Below are positions 55,861-63,890 of a DNA stretch of 64,000 nucleotides, piece after piece; the stretch's first letter is position 1, and every line of letters starts with the position of its first letter. The stretch comes from Falsigemmobacter intermedius. Lineage in GTDB: Bacteria > Pseudomonadota > Alphaproteobacteria > Rhodobacterales > Rhodobacteraceae. The notes beneath the pieces were generated by a model, which was not told the DNA's origin, made no database searches, and worked only from the letters and a program-made list of their open reading frames with translations. The position numbers and the translations under genes are program-made. Location of the stretch: NCBI RefSeq assembly GCF_004054105.1, contig NZ_SBLC01000012.1, forward strand, positions 51,565 to 115,564, written 5' to 3'.

Positions 55861-56060
55861 GGCGGTTCCTTTCAGGCGATCGCGCTGACTTTCCCCGCTG
55901 CGGCGAAAAAGGCAAGGGGCGGGCGGCGGCCGGGTGATCACGGAGCCGTGCAACCGTCGGGACGGCGGCACAATTTTCTTGTCACGGCAATATGAAAGGG
56001 GATTGAACCCCGGGGGGGCGGCCTTGTAAGAGAAGTGTATCAGCCGGATGCAAATCCCGT

Positions 56061-56144
56061 GCGGGTGTGGCGGAATGGTAGACGCAGGGCATTCAAAATG
56101 CTCCGCCGCAAGGCTTGGGAGTTCGAGTCTCCCCACCCGTACCA
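56061..56144 (+). tRNA. tRNA-Leu (CAA)
   Basis: 84 nt with long class II variable arm, anticodon loop TTCAAAA, T-loop TTCGAGT and encoded CCA. Acceptor GCGGGTG / CACCCGT has a G1:U72 wobble pair. Confidence 0.93.
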
Positions 56145-56152
56145 GCTGACGA

Positions 56153-56180
56153 AAACGGCGCTCCTTCGGGGGCGCCGTTT
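56153..56180 (+). terminator. Terminator of tRNA-Leu(CAA)
   Basis: AAACGGCGCTCC / GGGGCGCCGTTT stem around TTCG, followed by CGTTTTGG. Confidence 0.75.
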
Positions 56181-56456
56181 CGTTTTGGCGCGGCGGAGTT
56201 TTATCACGTCATTTTCACGCCCGGTCTTATGAGGGAGTGTGGTTGGTTTCCGGCGGGCGCAGATCCGTAGCTGCCGGTTACTCACTGTTGTGGCGCGTCA
56301 GAGGGGGCAGGGTGCCGATGTGAGATCACCCTGAACCCTGGCTTCCGGCAGTATGCTTTCCTCTCATCACGGCTGCAGCGCGACCGATGAGAGGCTGCGC
56401 TTTGTCGTACCCGCCCCCGCACAGGTAACGCACCGGGGGCAGGAGACCGTTCTGCC

Positions 56457-58361
56457 TTAAGCCGATGGTCCGGCGAGCGGATAGCCGATCCGGCCAAGGG
56501 CCATGCGGATCTCATCCAGAATGGCGGGATCATCGATTGTTGCCGGGGGTTTTACCGCAGCACCATCGGCGATCTTCAGCATGGTGGCGCGCAGGATCTT
56601 GCCTGAGCGCGTTTTCGGCAGCCGTTCAATCACCACGGCTTTGCGAAAATCTGCCACCGGCCCGATTTTGTCGCGCATCAGGGCCACGCAATCGGCGATG
56701 ATCTCCGCTTCCGGCCGGGTGGTGCCACGGTTGAGGCACAAAAACCCGATCGGGGTCTGGCCTTTCAGCGCATCTGCTGCCCCGATCACGGCGCATTCAG
56801 CAACATCGGGGTGGCTGAGCAGCACCTCCTCCATCGCGCCGGTGGAAAGGCGATGGCCCGCCACATTGATCACATCATCGGTGCGCGCCATGATATAGAC
56901 ATAGCCGTCTTCATCCATATAGCCCGCGTCTCCGGTCTCGTAATAGCCGGGGAAGGCCTCAAGATAGCTTTTGCGAAAGCGGGCCTCTGCCTGCCAGAGG
57001 GTGGGCAGCGTGCCGGGCGGCAGCGGCAGACGGATGGTGATGGCACCCAGTTCATTGGCGGGGAGCGGCCGCCCCTGGTCATCGAGCACCTCGATCTGAT
57101 ATCCCGGCATGGGAACTGAGGGGGAGCCGGGTTTGACGGGAAGGGCGCCCAGACCCACCGGATTTGCCGCAATGGGCCAGCCGGTCTCGGTCTGCCACCA
57201 GTGATCGACCACCGGGCGCTGCAGCTTGTCCTGCGCCCAGTGAATCGTATCGGGGTCCGCGCGCTCTCCGGCCAGAAAAAGGGTGCGCAGCGAGGAGAGG
57301 TCATATTTCGCGATCAGAGCGCCGTCTGGATCATCCCGGCGGATGGCCCGAAAAGCCGTGGGCGCGGTAAAGAGGGCCGCGACCTTATGATCCTGCACCA
57401 CACGCCAATAGGTCCCCGCATCCGGCGTGCCGACGGGCTTGCCTTCAAAGAGCACGGTCGTATTGCCATGCACCAGGGGGCCGTAGCAGATAAAGCTGTG
57501 CCCCACGACCCAGCCCAGATCTGAGGCGGTCCAGAACACCTCGCCCGGCTTCATTCCGTAGATGTTCTTCATCGACCAGTTGACCGCCACCAGATGGCCT
57601 GCGGTATGGCGCACAACGCCCTTGGGCTGTCCGGTGGTGCCGGAGGTGTAAAGGATATAGGCGGGATGATTGCCCGCAACGGGCAGGCAGTCGGCGAGGG
57701 GGGCGTCTTTCTGAAAGGCGTGCCAGTCCATGTCGCGGCCCTCCGTCAGGGGGGCGGTCTCCTCGGGTCTTTGGAAGATGACACAAAGATCCGGCTGGTG
57801 CTTTGACTGCTTAAGGGCGGCATCCAGAAGCGGCTTATAGCGAACGATGCGCCCCGGCTCGATCCCGCAGGAGGCGGCGAGGATCGCTTTGGGCGTGGCA
57901 TCCTCAATGCGGGTGGCCAGTTCCGGCGCGGCAAAGCCGCCGAAGACCACCGAATGCACCGCCCCGATCCGGGCGCAGGCCAGCATGGCCACCATGGTCT
58001 CAGGGATCATCGGCATATAGATCAGCACCCGGTCGCCTTTGGCGACGCCCCGCGCCCGAAGGGCCCCGGCCAGACGCGCGGTCCGCTCCTGCAGGTCGCG
58101 GTAGGTTATTTTCTGCACCTGACCTGTGACGGCGCTGTCCCAGATGATGGCCGTCTGATCCGCGCGGCCGCCCAGGACATGGCGGTCCACGGCGTTCCAG
58201 CAGGCGTTCAGCTCACCGTCTGCGAACCACTCATAGAGCGGGGCATTGTCGTCAAAAAGTGCCTTCGTCGGTTTTTTGACCCAGTCCAGCGCCCCGGCTT
58301 CGCGCATCCACCAGCCATCGGGATCGGCGGCGCAGGCGGCATAGGTCTCGTGATAGCTCAT
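56457..58361 (-). CDS. prpE: Propionyl-CoA synthetase (acyl-CoA synthetase family)
   Basis: 634 residues from ATG at 58361 with GGGAGGAGAG before it; the open frame upstream has no start signal. AMP-forming acyl-CoA synthetase with YTSGTTGQPKG (about 240), YETGDAGYMDEDGY and the adenylation Lys of the C-terminal RLPKTRSGKILR (about 590). The N-terminus begins SYHETYAACAADPDGWW, as in PrpE rather than acetyl-CoA synthetase. It activates propionate for the methylcitrate or methylmalonyl route. Two short palindromes lie upstream. Confidence 0.88.
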   Translation of the reverse strand: MSYHETYAACAADPDGWWMREAGALDWVKKPTKALFDDNAPLYEWFADGELNACWNAVDRHVLGGRADQTAIIWDSAVTGQVQKITYRDLQERTARLAGALRARGVAKGDRVLIYMPMIPETMVAMLACARIGAVHSVVFGGFAAPELATRIEDATPKAILAASCGIEPGRIVRYKPLLDAALKQSKHQPDLCVIFQRPEETAPLTEGRDMDWHAFQKDAPLADCLPVAGNHPAYILYTSGTTGQPKGVVRHTAGHLVAVNWSMKNIYGMKPGEVFWTASDLGWVVGHSFICYGPLVHGNTTVLFEGKPVGTPDAGTYWRVVQDHKVAALFTAPTAFRAIRRDDPDGALIAKYDLSSLRTLFLAGERADPDTIHWAQDKLQRPVVDHWWQTETGWPIAANPVGLGALPVKPGSPSVPMPGYQIEVLDDQGRPLPANELGAITIRLPLPPGTLPTLWQAEARFRKSYLEAFPGYYETGDAGYMDEDGYVYIMARTDDVINVAGHRLSTGAMEEVLLSHPDVAECAVIGAADALKGQTPIGFLCLNRGTTRPEAEIIADCVALMRDKIGPVADFRKAVVIERLPKTRSGKILRATMLKIADGAAVKPPATIDDPAILDEIRMALGRIGYPLAGPSA

Positions 58362-58422
58362 CGCGGTCTCTCCTCCCAAAGCGGCCCGCGTCTCCCCCGC
58401 GTGGCCGCCCCTCTCACGGCAG

Positions 58423-58454
58423 CTTTGACGCAAAGAGGCGGGATTACAATCCCG
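58423..58454. promoter_or_regulatory. Two short palindromes upstream of prpE
   Basis: CTTTGACGCAAAG (58423-58435) and CGGGATTACAATCCCG (58439-58454) are inverted repeats 60-95 bp before the prpE start. They are candidate operators; no specific regulator can be named. Confidence 0.35.
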
Positions 58455-58595
58455 TCTGTCTGCAGCGGAAGCGGAGAAGAAGACCGCTGTCACTGCACAG
58501 CCTGACAGAGGGCGGCTCAGGGGGCGCGACATCGGGGAAGGGGTTTGCGCCCCTTCCGGGAGTTAAGGTGAGCTATCGGGTGGCGGCCCCGTGTC

Positions 58596-59237
58596 TCAGC
58601 CGCGCAGCGCGGCGGCGGCGGTGGCAAGACGGCGGATCGCGGCAAAATCCTCCTTCGCCAGCAGATCCGGCGGTGCGATCCAGGAGCCGCCGATGCAGGC
58701 CACGTTTTTTAGCGACAGATAGCCCGGCGCGCTCTCCGGGGTGATGCCGCCCGTCGGGCAAAAGCGCATCTGCGGCAGCGGCCCGCCGAGGGATTTCAGC
58801 CCAGGCGCACCGCCGATCTGCGCGGCGGGGAAGAATTTTGCAAAGCTGAACCCCGCCGCCAGCAGCGCCATGACCTCTGAGGCACTGGCCGCCCCCGGCA
58901 ACAGCGGCAGGCCGATCCCGGTGCAGGCGGCGATCAGCGCCGGTGTCGCCCCCGGAGAGACGGCGAACTGCGCACCCGCGGCTTTGGCTGCACGCGCATC
59001 TTCAGGGGTAATGACCGTCCCGGCGCCCACAACCGCCCCCGGCACCTCAGTCATGCGGGCCAGCGCATCCAGCGCGGAGGAGGTTCGCAGGGTCACCTCG
59101 AGCAGCGCCAGCCCGCCGGCGACCAGGGCTTCGGCAAGAGGTGCAGCCTTTGTCTCATCCTCCACCACCAGCACGGGGATGACGGGGGCTCTGGCCGCCA
59201 GCGTAATCAGATAGGCTGAGCTGTCCTGAGGGGTCAT
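58596..59237 (-). CDS. eda: 2-dehydro-3-deoxyphosphogluconate aldolase (KDPG aldolase)
   Basis: 213 residues from ATG at 59237, with GGAG 7 bp before it (an in-frame ATG at 59252 is also possible). TIM-barrel class I aldolase with the Glu in LEVTLRTSSALDAL (about 45) and the Schiff-base Lys in FSFAKFFPAAQ (about 130). It splits KDPG to pyruvate and glyceraldehyde 3-phosphate in the Entner-Doudoroff pathway. edd is not in the window. The MotA-like gene is divergent across a 160-bp region with a dyad. Confidence 0.93.
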   Translation of the reverse strand: MTPQDSSAYLITLAARAPVIPVLVVEDETKAAPLAEALVAGGLALLEVTLRTSSALDALARMTEVPGAVVGAGTVITPEDARAAKAAGAQFAVSPGATPALIAACTGIGLPLLPGAASASEVMALLAAGFSFAKFFPAAQIGGAPGLKSLGGPLPQMRFCPTGGITPESAPGYLSLKNVACIGGSWIAPPDLLAKEDFAAIRRLATAAAALRG

Positions 59238-59304
59238 AGCGCGGCACTCCATAAATCACGGGCGTCCATCAGACACCTCTGCGCCGAAAGGTGCAACGCC
59301 CGGC

Positions 59305-59322
59305 GTGTCACAGCCGTGACAC
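59305..59322. promoter_or_regulatory. Perfect inverted repeat between eda and the MotA-like gene
   Basis: GTGTCAC-AGCC-GTGACAC, two perfect 7-bp arms with a 4-bp spacer, centred about 75 bp upstream of eda and 85 bp upstream of the MotA-like gene. It looks like a dimeric regulator site; there is no T run, so it is not a terminator. The regulator is unknown. Confidence 0.45.
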
Positions 59323-59397
59323 GAAAATCCCATTGGCAGGGCAGGCCCCCGCGCCTAGGATGCGCGTCACATCGAAAGGCGAAGGGCGGCCCGACCG

Positions 59398-60552
59398 TTG
59401 AAGACCAAAGTTACCCCCCCGACCGAGACCTCCGTTCAGTTCACACGGCCCGTCTCGCAAATCCTCTCCATGCTGATTGTCATCGGCCTTTTCGGGGCAG
59501 GCGCCTGGCTGGCCTTTGGCGCGCTGAGGGATGTCTTCCTGACCAGTCCCTGGCTGAACGGGGTGATCGGGATCGTCTTTCTGCTGGGGGTGATTGCCTG
59601 CTTCTGGCAGATCCTGCAGCTGTTTTATTCCGTGCGCTGGCTTGAGGATTTTCTGGCCAATGGTCAGGGACGGGGGGCGCAGTATACCACGGCCCCGCGT
59701 CTGCTGGCTCCGCTTGCGGCACTGCTGCGCTCCCGCGGGGTCGAGAGTGAGCTTTCGGCCGGCTCGACGCGCTCGATCCTCGACAGTCTGGCGACGCGGA
59801 TTGATGAGGTGCGTGACATCACGCGCTATCTGACGAACCTGCTGATCTTTCTGGGGCTGCTCGGGACCTTTTATGGTCTGGCAACCACCATCCCCGGCGT
59901 GGTGGAAACCATCCGTGCGCTCAGCCCCAAAGAGGGAGAGACCGCCGTTCAGGTCTTCCAGAAGCTGATGAGCGGGCTGGAAAGCCAGCTGGGCGGGATG
60001 GGCGTTGCTTTCTCCTCCTCGCTGGTGGGGCTTGCAGGCTCGCTGGTGGTCGGTCTGCTGGAGCTTTTCGTCAGCCACGGTCAGAACCGCTTTTACCGTG
60101 AGCTGGAGGAATGGCTCTCGTCGATCACGCGGATCGGGCTGGCAGGCTCGGATACCGATGGTGACAGCTCGGCTCTGGTGGGGCTTCTCGATCAGATCGT
60201 GCGGCGGATGGAGCAGACGGAGCAGCGCGCCTCGCAGGACCGTGCGGCAATGGCAGAGGGGCTTCAGGCGATGGCTGAGGGCTTTAAGGAAATGGCCGCC
60301 CTTGGCAATTCCGATCCCGCATTGCAGCAGATCGCACGCTCGCAGGCACGGATGCTGGAGATCATGGAGACCGAAGGCGGGCTTGGCGCGGATGCTGAGG
60401 CCCGGATGCGGCTGCGCTCCATCGATGTGCAGCTGCTGCGGGTTCTGGAAGAGATGAGCGCGGGTCGTCAGGAATCGGTGGCCGATCTGCGCGCCGATCT
60501 GACCGCGCTGACGGCTGCGGTCCGCCAGTTCGCCCGCGCGTCGGGGCATTAA
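59398..60552 (+). CDS. MotA/TolQ/ExbB-like proton-channel protein of an orphan pair
   Basis: 384 residues from a TTG at 59398, the only start in the frame ahead of the first membrane helix, and not strongly supported by a ribosome site. Four membrane helices: about 20-43, 52-75, 146-168 (FLGLLGTFYGLATTIPGV) and 202-226 (FSSSLVGLAGSLVVGLLEL). The MotA/TolQ/ExbB domain spans about 130-265; the C-terminal 110 residues are helical. The partner at 60554-62269 supplies a MotB-like subunit. No flagellar or Tol/Ton genes are adjacent. Role unknown; it is presumably a proton-driven stator-like unit. Confidence 0.85.
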   Translation: MKTKVTPPTETSVQFTRPVSQILSMLIVIGLFGAGAWLAFGALRDVFLTSPWLNGVIGIVFLLGVIACFWQILQLFYSVRWLEDFLANGQGRGAQYTTAPRLLAPLAALLRSRGVESELSAGSTRSILDSLATRIDEVRDITRYLTNLLIFLGLLGTFYGLATTIPGVVETIRALSPKEGETAVQVFQKLMSGLESQLGGMGVAFSSSLVGLAGSLVVGLLELFVSHGQNRFYRELEEWLSSITRIGLAGSDTDGDSSALVGLLDQIVRRMEQTEQRASQDRAAMAEGLQAMAEGFKEMAALGNSDPALQQIARSQARMLEIMETEGGLGADAEARMRLRSIDVQLLRVLEEMSAGRQESVADLRADLTALTAAVRQFARASGH

Positions 60553-60553
60553 G

Positions 60554-62269
60554 ATGGGCCTGTCTCGCCGCAACGGCGCGCGCCAGGGGCCCAATATCTG
60601 GCCGGGCTTCGTCGATGCCATGGGCTCGCTGCTGATCGTTCTGATCTTTCTGCTGACGGTCTTTATGATCGTGCAGTCGGTTCTGCGCGACACCATCAAT
60701 TCCCAGACCAGCGAACTCGACAGCCTTTCGGGTCAGGTCGCACAGCTGGCCGATGCGCTGGGCCTTGAGACTGAAAAAGCCAACCGGCTTGGGGATGAGC
60801 TGGGGAGTGCCCGGGCGGAGCTCGATCTGCGGGCCGCCCGTATTGCTGCGCTCTCCGGCGATCTTTCTGAGGCCCGGGGCCGGATCGCGGATTTTGAGGA
60901 GCAGGTTCTGGCGCTCATGGCTGAGCGTGACGGGATCCGCGCCGATCTGGTCCGCACGCAGGCAGAAGCGGGCAGGGTGCTGAGTGAGAAAGAGGCGCTG
61001 GATGCGGCCCTCGCCTCGGCGCGCAGTGAGATGGATGCGGCCGCAGAAGCCGCGCGGCTTGATGCGGCGCGGCGCGAGGCGCTGGAGGCCCTGGTTGAGG
61101 ATCTGCGCCGCAGCGAGGCAACAGCGACGCAGGCGGCTGAGAGCCGCCGGGTTGAGCTGGAGGCGGCGGAAGCGGCGCGCCTGACCGATGCGGCGGCCGC
61201 CGAAGCTTTGCGCAAACGGCTGGAAGGCGCTCAGACCGAGCTGACCGCGATGACCCTGGCCCTTGAGGCCGAGCGTAAAAAGGCAGAAGAAACGCTGACG
61301 CTTCTGGCGGCGGCTGAGGCTGCGTCAAAGGATCTTGACCAGCGTCTGGCGGCCGCTTTGATCGCGCAGCAGGCCAGCGCCGCCGATCTGGAAGCCGCAA
61401 GGCGCAACGCTCCTCAGACCGAGAGCCTGCGCAAAGATCTTGCCGCCGCCATCGCTGCACGCCTCGCAGCAGAAACCAGCCGCGCCCAGGCCCAGTCTGA
61501 GGCGGACCGCCGCGCGGCCCTTCTGGCCACGGCGGAAAAAAAGCTCACCGAAGAGCAGGCACGCGGGCTGGAACAGGCCCGTCAGGTCGCGCTTCTGAAC
61601 GAACAGGTGGCCGCGCTGCGCGGGCAGATCGGCTCGCTCTCCGAGCTTCTGGCTGCGGCAGAGGCGGGGGGGGCGGAAAGCCGTCTGCAGCTTGACGCCC
61701 TCGGCACGCAGCTGAACACTGCCCTCGCGCAGGTCGCCTCAGAACAAAAGCGCCGCGCGGAGCTGGAAGAGGCCGAGCGCCGGCGTCTTGAGGCCGAAAA
61801 GCAGGATCTTGAGCGGTTCCGCTCAGAGTTCTTCGGTCAGATGCGCTCGGTGCTGGATGGCCGCGAAGGGGTGCGGGTCGTCGGCGATCGGTTCGTCTTC
61901 TCTTCAGAGGTGCTTTTCAACCCCGGCTCCGCCGATCTGGCCCCGGAAGGGCGCAGCCAGATCACCCGCGTCGCAGGCCTGCTGCGCGAGGCCGCGGCAG
62001 AGATCCCGCCTCAGATTGACTGGGTTTTGCGGGTGGACGGCCATACCGACAATGTGCCGCTGTCGGGAACAGGTGTCTTCGCGGATAACTGGGAGTTGAG
62101 CCAGGCCCGGGCGCTCTCGGTCGTGCGCTACATGCAAACCGCGCTCGGTTTTCCGCCCGAGCGCATGGCCGCCACAGGCTTCGGCGAATACCGCCCCGTG
62201 GCCCCGGGCGACAGCCCGGAGGCCCGCGCGCAGAACCGCCGGATCGAGCTTAAGCTGACGGAGCGATGA
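60554..62269 (+). CDS. MotB/OmpA-like protein with a very long coiled coil
   Basis: 571 residues. A short cytoplasmic end, one membrane helix (about 24-46) preceded by FVDAMGS with Asp21, the position of the proton-binding Asp of MotB, ExbD and TolR, then about 380 residues of almost uninterrupted coiled coil (60-430), and a C-terminal OmpA domain (about 445-571: DGHTDNVP, NWELSQARA, FGEYRP, NRRIELKL) that binds peptidoglycan. Only 1 bp separates it from the MotA-like gene. The coiled coil is far longer than in MotB. Peptidoglycan-anchored partner of a rotary-stator-type complex; target unknown. Confidence 0.85.
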   Translation: MGLSRRNGARQGPNIWPGFVDAMGSLLIVLIFLLTVFMIVQSVLRDTINSQTSELDSLSGQVAQLADALGLETEKANRLGDELGSARAELDLRAARIAALSGDLSEARGRIADFEEQVLALMAERDGIRADLVRTQAEAGRVLSEKEALDAALASARSEMDAAAEAARLDAARREALEALVEDLRRSEATATQAAESRRVELEAAEAARLTDAAAAEALRKRLEGAQTELTAMTLALEAERKKAEETLTLLAAAEAASKDLDQRLAAALIAQQASAADLEAARRNAPQTESLRKDLAAAIAARLAAETSRAQAQSEADRRAALLATAEKKLTEEQARGLEQARQVALLNEQVAALRGQIGSLSELLAAAEAGGAESRLQLDALGTQLNTALAQVASEQKRRAELEEAERRRLEAEKQDLERFRSEFFGQMRSVLDGREGVRVVGDRFVFSSEVLFNPGSADLAPEGRSQITRVAGLLREAAAEIPPQIDWVLRVDGHTDNVPLSGTGVFADNWELSQARALSVVRYMQTALGFPPERMAATGFGEYRPVAPGDSPEARAQNRRIELKLTER

Positions 62270-62368
62270 GCATGTTAAGTCTTTGCCGTTATTCACAGAT
62301 GCAGGGCGGTTTAAGTCAACGCTGCCTCTTGACCACATCCCCGTGATCTGCGACTCCTCGCAAAGGTC

Positions 62369-62444
62369 GGGCCTGTAGCTCAATGGTCAGAGCAGGGCGC
62401 TCATAACGCCTTGGTTGGGGGTTCGAGTCCCTCCGGGCCTACCA
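62369..62444 (+). tRNA. tRNA with CAT anticodon, probably tRNA-Ile2 (lysidine type)
   Basis: 76 nt, acceptor GGGCCTG / CGGGCCT, anticodon loop CTCATAA, T-loop TTCGAGT, encoded CCA. The CGCCTTGGTTG variable region resembles tRNA-Ile2 rather than elongator tRNA-Met, but Met cannot be ruled out without tilS-type analysis. It marks the edge of the IS-rich sequence to its right. Confidence 0.88.
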
Positions 62445-62654
62445 AACACCGGTTTTATCCTGTTGCTGATGAAGCATAAGAGTGCGAGAAAACGGGGTTT
62501 CGCATGCGAACCCCTGTCAAATGATTTCTTCGTGAGAAATGAAGATATCACTTCCTGAGAATTCCACTGAGCGTTTCTGCATTCTTATAAATGAACGACT
62601 TTGCCGCTATCCGAAATCGGGCGTGGTATCCGAACCAGCGTTTCTAGAGGCCCG
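62445..62654. other. Low-GC stretch between the tRNA and an IS remnant
   Basis: About 210 bp with lower GC than the rest. Contains a palindrome, GGGGTTTCGCATGCGAACCCC at 62494-62514, which may terminate the tRNA. No coding signal. Probably the start of accessory DNA. Confidence 0.45.
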
Positions 62655-63668
62655 GGCACTTTTGCATAAATCGACTGCGATTCTATGTGTTGCCTGTTCA
62701 TGATAGCCCTCTGGCATGAGCTATCGCCCCACCTCCCGCTAGCAGATCAGTAACTGGCGAGCCTATAATCAAGCGCAGCGGCTCCCTGACGGTCTGGTTT
62801 GAAGCGGATATGGAGTGGGTCGCAAAGCTCTTCGGTAAGCGTGGCCGACAGCAGGTTTATAGCGACGCAGCCATCCAAGCCTGCCTGACCCTGAAGGCGC
62901 TCTTAAGATTACCATTGCGGCAAACAGCGTGATTTGTGGAAAGCCTTTTGGCTCTGTCAGGACTGTCGTGATTCGTGCCCGACTTCAGCACCCTCAGCCG
63001 CCTACAGGATAGCCTCAAGGTGATGCGCCAGAAAAGGTCTGCACCTGCTGATCGACAGCACGGGGATCAAGGTGGAGCGAGAGGGAGAATGGCATCGCCG
63101 CAAGCACGCTGGCGCCAAGCGCCGCATCTGGCGCAATATCCACATCGCTATCGATTAGCAAACATTGGAGCTCCGAGCCATCGAGGTCACCTCCAGTGCC
63201 ATCGGTGATGCGCCGGAGTTGCCCGATTTGCTCGATCAGATCGCGTCTCGGGAGAAGATCGCTCGCGTGACGGCTGATGGTGCTTATGACACATAAGCCT
63301 GTCACGATGCGATCGCCGCCAGAGGCGCCGTCGCGATCATACCGCCCCGTAAAAGTGCCCGCTTATGGAAGCCCACAACGGACGGAGCCAAAGCGCGTAA
63401 CGATGGCTTACGAACGTCCAAACGTCTTGGACGAGCGCTGTGGCGCAAGTGTAGCGGGTATCATCGTCGCAGCCGGGTGGAAGCAAAAATGAACTGCATC
63501 AAACATCTCCGCCAGATGCTCATGGCAAATGCATTCGACAGGCACCAGATCCTGTCCGCCATTCTTAACCGGCTCACAGCACTCGGCACACCGACGACAG
63601 CCCGCGTTGAATAAACCCAGAGATGATAAGGCGAAGTTTGCGCAAATCCAGAATTATGCAACAGCGCC
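62655..63668 (+). mobile_element. Decayed IS5-family element
   Basis: About 1.0 kb. Left end GGCACTTTTGCATAAAT (62655-62671) and right end, read in reverse, GGCGCTGTTGCATAATT (63652-63668) match at 14 of 17 positions. Together with the transposase remnant inside this fits the IS903/IS1031-type groups of IS5. No target duplication was found. Inactive. Confidence 0.75.
62716..63614 (+). pseudogene. IS5-family transposase, broken
   Basis: From ATG at 62716 to the stop at 63612-63614 the reading can be followed by changing frame. Recognisable parts: GSLTVWFEAD, SDAAIQACLTLKALL, PDFSTLSR, LLIDSTGIKVE (catalytic Asp), TADGAYD (second Asp) and YHRRSRVEAKMN (the Y-R-E-K signature with the third acid). 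There are at least five disruptions: an early TAG, two TGA in place of Gly/Trp codons, TAG in the middle, TAA after ADGAYDT, and a frameshift near 63030. It cannot make a working transposase. Confidence 0.75.
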
Positions 63669-63755
63669 GATTGGATCGGGTTCTACAACAACCGACTACC
63701 TCATCAGGCGCTTGCAATGCGCACGCCTGCTGAGGCATTTAAATTGGCAGCATGA
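63669..63755 (+). pseudogene. IS3-family transposase OrfB, C-terminal fragment
   Basis: Frame from 63669 reads DWIGFYNNRLPHQALAM then RTPAEAF and ends at a TGA at 63753-63755. The FYNxxRPHxALxxxTPAEA pattern is the C-terminal signature of IS3/IS150-type OrfB integrases. It begins exactly at the right end of the IS5 remnant, so that element was probably inserted in, or recombined next to, an IS3 element. No matching upstream half is visible left of 62655. Confidence 0.65.
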
Positions 63756-63890
63756 ATTGAGCAGAAACGGCTGGGTAGATACCGCCAGCCGCAGGCGCAA
63801 CCAACCCACGCGTCCAACGCACATCCGCCAGCACTCAACCTGCGAGGCACATCATGACGCTTGATGGAAATGGGTCGATTCTCATATGCT
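63756..63890. other. Non-coding stretch between IS remnants
   Basis: 135 bp. No clear gene; may be decayed IS3-family sequence. Confidence 0.35.

Noticed and set aside
59398..62269. Zorya phage-defence system
   Set aside because: Only the MotA/MotB-like pair is present; no ZorC, ZorD or ZorE neighbours, and the genes sit in a housekeeping context. The similarity of layout is noted as a separate observation.
62655..63668. 9-bp target duplication around the IS5 remnant
   Set aside because: Left flank (AGAGGCCCG) and right flank (GATTGGATC) do not match; either lost by decay or by recombination.
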